DNA of 18,773 nt from Entrophospora sp. SA101 (lineage: Eukaryota > Glomeromycota > Glomeromycetes > Entrophosporales > Entrophosporaceae): assembly GCA_958430865.1 (NCBI GenBank), contig CAUDNR010000352.1, positions 5,880-24,652 on the forward strand, read 5' to 3'. The number at the start of each line of letters is the position of its first letter. Position 1 is the stretch's first letter. Below, in pieces: positions 17,785-18,773 of this stretch. The position numbers and the translations under genes were made by a program. Under the pieces are notes generated by a model, which worked only from the letters and a program-made list of their open reading frames with translations, did no database searches and was not told the origin of the DNA.

Positions 17785-18590
17785 CATTAACAAAATATCA
17801 ATCCAGCTCAAAAGGCAAGCTTCTACTAATAATGATGAAAATTACCAACAAAATATTTATACGGTTCAAAATTATCATCATCAATAACAAAATATTTATC
17901 CAGCATCTTTTCCTCAATTAAATTCATCTGAAGTTGAAAATAATTTTTTTAAAAATCAAGAGAACAAAGATAGTTCAATGGACATCTGAATGATAATCAT
18001 AAGAGCTGGTCCTCTGAAAATAAAAATAAACTTATCAATCATTTATTGATTGCCTGGTAAAAGCAATGAACAAGCAAAAAATAGTTTGACAAATTATGTA
18101 ATACGTACATATGTAAGATATGCAAGAGAAAAAAAAGATAGTTAATAATAAGGCTGAGTCAGCACCAAATAACTGGAGATGGTGTGAAATATTTGATGCA
18201 AGAGAGAATGCGAGTCATATATATTTAGCATCACCTCCTACTAATGATACTTATGCAGATGATGAAGAGGTTGAAACTTAAAGAAAATAAAAAAAAAAAA
18301 AGAATACTTATGAGGCTCTTCTGTATTTAATGGATTAAAAAGTACAAATTGGAAATTCAAAAAGAAAATTAAAAATTAGACCTGGAATCAGAAAATTATC
18401 AATATAACTCTACTCTTTTTAATGGCAATTCACTTTCATTTCATTATTATAATACCAAATTTCCCCATTTAATTCAGTACTTTTGGTATTTAACTCTCTT
18501 GCGCAACAAATCTCTAAGCCTGCAAAAAATGCACGCTCCAAAACTATTATATGTGCAAATTAAATCAAATTTGCGTAGAAGTTGAGAAAT
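17785..18590 (+). pseudogene. Broken Myb/SANT-like (trihelix-type) protein gene
   Basis: Several frames in order give one degraded protein. First is a Gln/Asn-rich start (STNNDENYQQNIYTVQNYHH, then QNIYPASFPQLNSSEVENNF). From 17992 comes DNHKSWSSENKNKLINHLLI AW, the Trp-spaced beginning of a Myb/SANT-like domain. After a gap comes its end, ESAPNNWRWCEIFDARENAS, then an acidic DDEEVET stop at 18279-18281. In the next frames follow NTYEALLYLMD and a Lys/Glu-rich KLEIQKEN..KLDLESENYQ stretch, like a C-terminal coiled coil. At least five stops or shifts break it. Such proteins are often repeat-associated and expanded in mycorrhizal fungi, which is background knowledge, not seen here. No functional product is expected. 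Confidence 0.5.
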
Positions 18591-18773
18591 TTTAAGAGTG
18601 TCATAAAAGGTATATAATTATCTTTAATAAACTCAGGATTAGAATACACTCAACATAATGAAAAAATCAACTATTGCTTGATATTGCGATCAGAAAATAC
18701 TTCTGGATCTTTAGAAGGAGGGAGCATCAGTTAAATTAATATGTGAATGGCTATCTTATACAATGGCAGTATT
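18591..18773. other. Window end, nothing recognised
   Basis: No supported feature. The stretch is cut by the window edge, so a gene continuing to the right could be missed. Confidence 0.3.

Overview
The window is AT-rich eukaryotic DNA with short spliceosomal introns (about 73-136 nt, GT..AG with GTAAGT/GTATGT-like donors), many worn-down DNA transposons and gene relics. It most resembles the repeat-laden nuclear genome of an early-diverging filamentous fungus. An arbuscular mycorrhizal fungus (Glomeromycotina) is my best guess. The support is the composition, the intron style, the fungal type of a mitochondrial S3 protein and a chitin-synthase-like relic. The species is inference.

Region by region. 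1-9,200 is mostly transposon debris: a Tc1/mariner transposase fragment (198-288), two copies of a TIR element (871-1149; 5091-5734, the second carrying a foreign insertion), a pogo/Tigger-like element with terminal inverted repeats, TA flanks and a broken CENP-B-type DNA-binding region (3291-4119), and a 143-bp hAT-type MITE (8172-8314). Between them lie decayed host-gene pieces: a cysteine-containing, Ser/Thr-rich protein remnant on the minus strand (4640-5025) and a set of exon-like blocks on the minus strand (7231-9021). A 27-nt alternating purine/pyrimidine palindrome sits at 4531-4557.

9,269-14,300 holds fragments of several unrelated conserved genes: a splicing-factor SF3B4/Hsh49 gene (introns kept, RRM1 intact, RRM2 frameshifted, proline-rich tail lost), a minus-strand relic of the SMG1 kinase C-lobe, an intact 280-codon ORF for mitochondrial ribosomal protein uS3m (rps3) with a basic N-terminus, and a short chitin-synthase-like piece.

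14,360-15,936 is the best-organised unit. An array of five short hairpin-forming repeats spaced about 50 bp apart, with compensatory changes in the stems, lies upstream of a complete five-exon gene. That gene encodes a 280-aa protein with an apparent signal peptide and no function I recognise. 16,110-16,632 is LTR-like, with three tandem copies of a TATA-containing unit of about 117 bp. The right end holds a few exon-like pieces and a broken gene with a Trp-rich Myb/SANT-like domain and a charged C-terminal segment (about 17785-18590).

Only two genes look intact: the rps3/uS3m ORF and the gene at 14737-15936. I see no CRISPR array, tRNA, rRNA or operon structure. No pathway links the intact genes.
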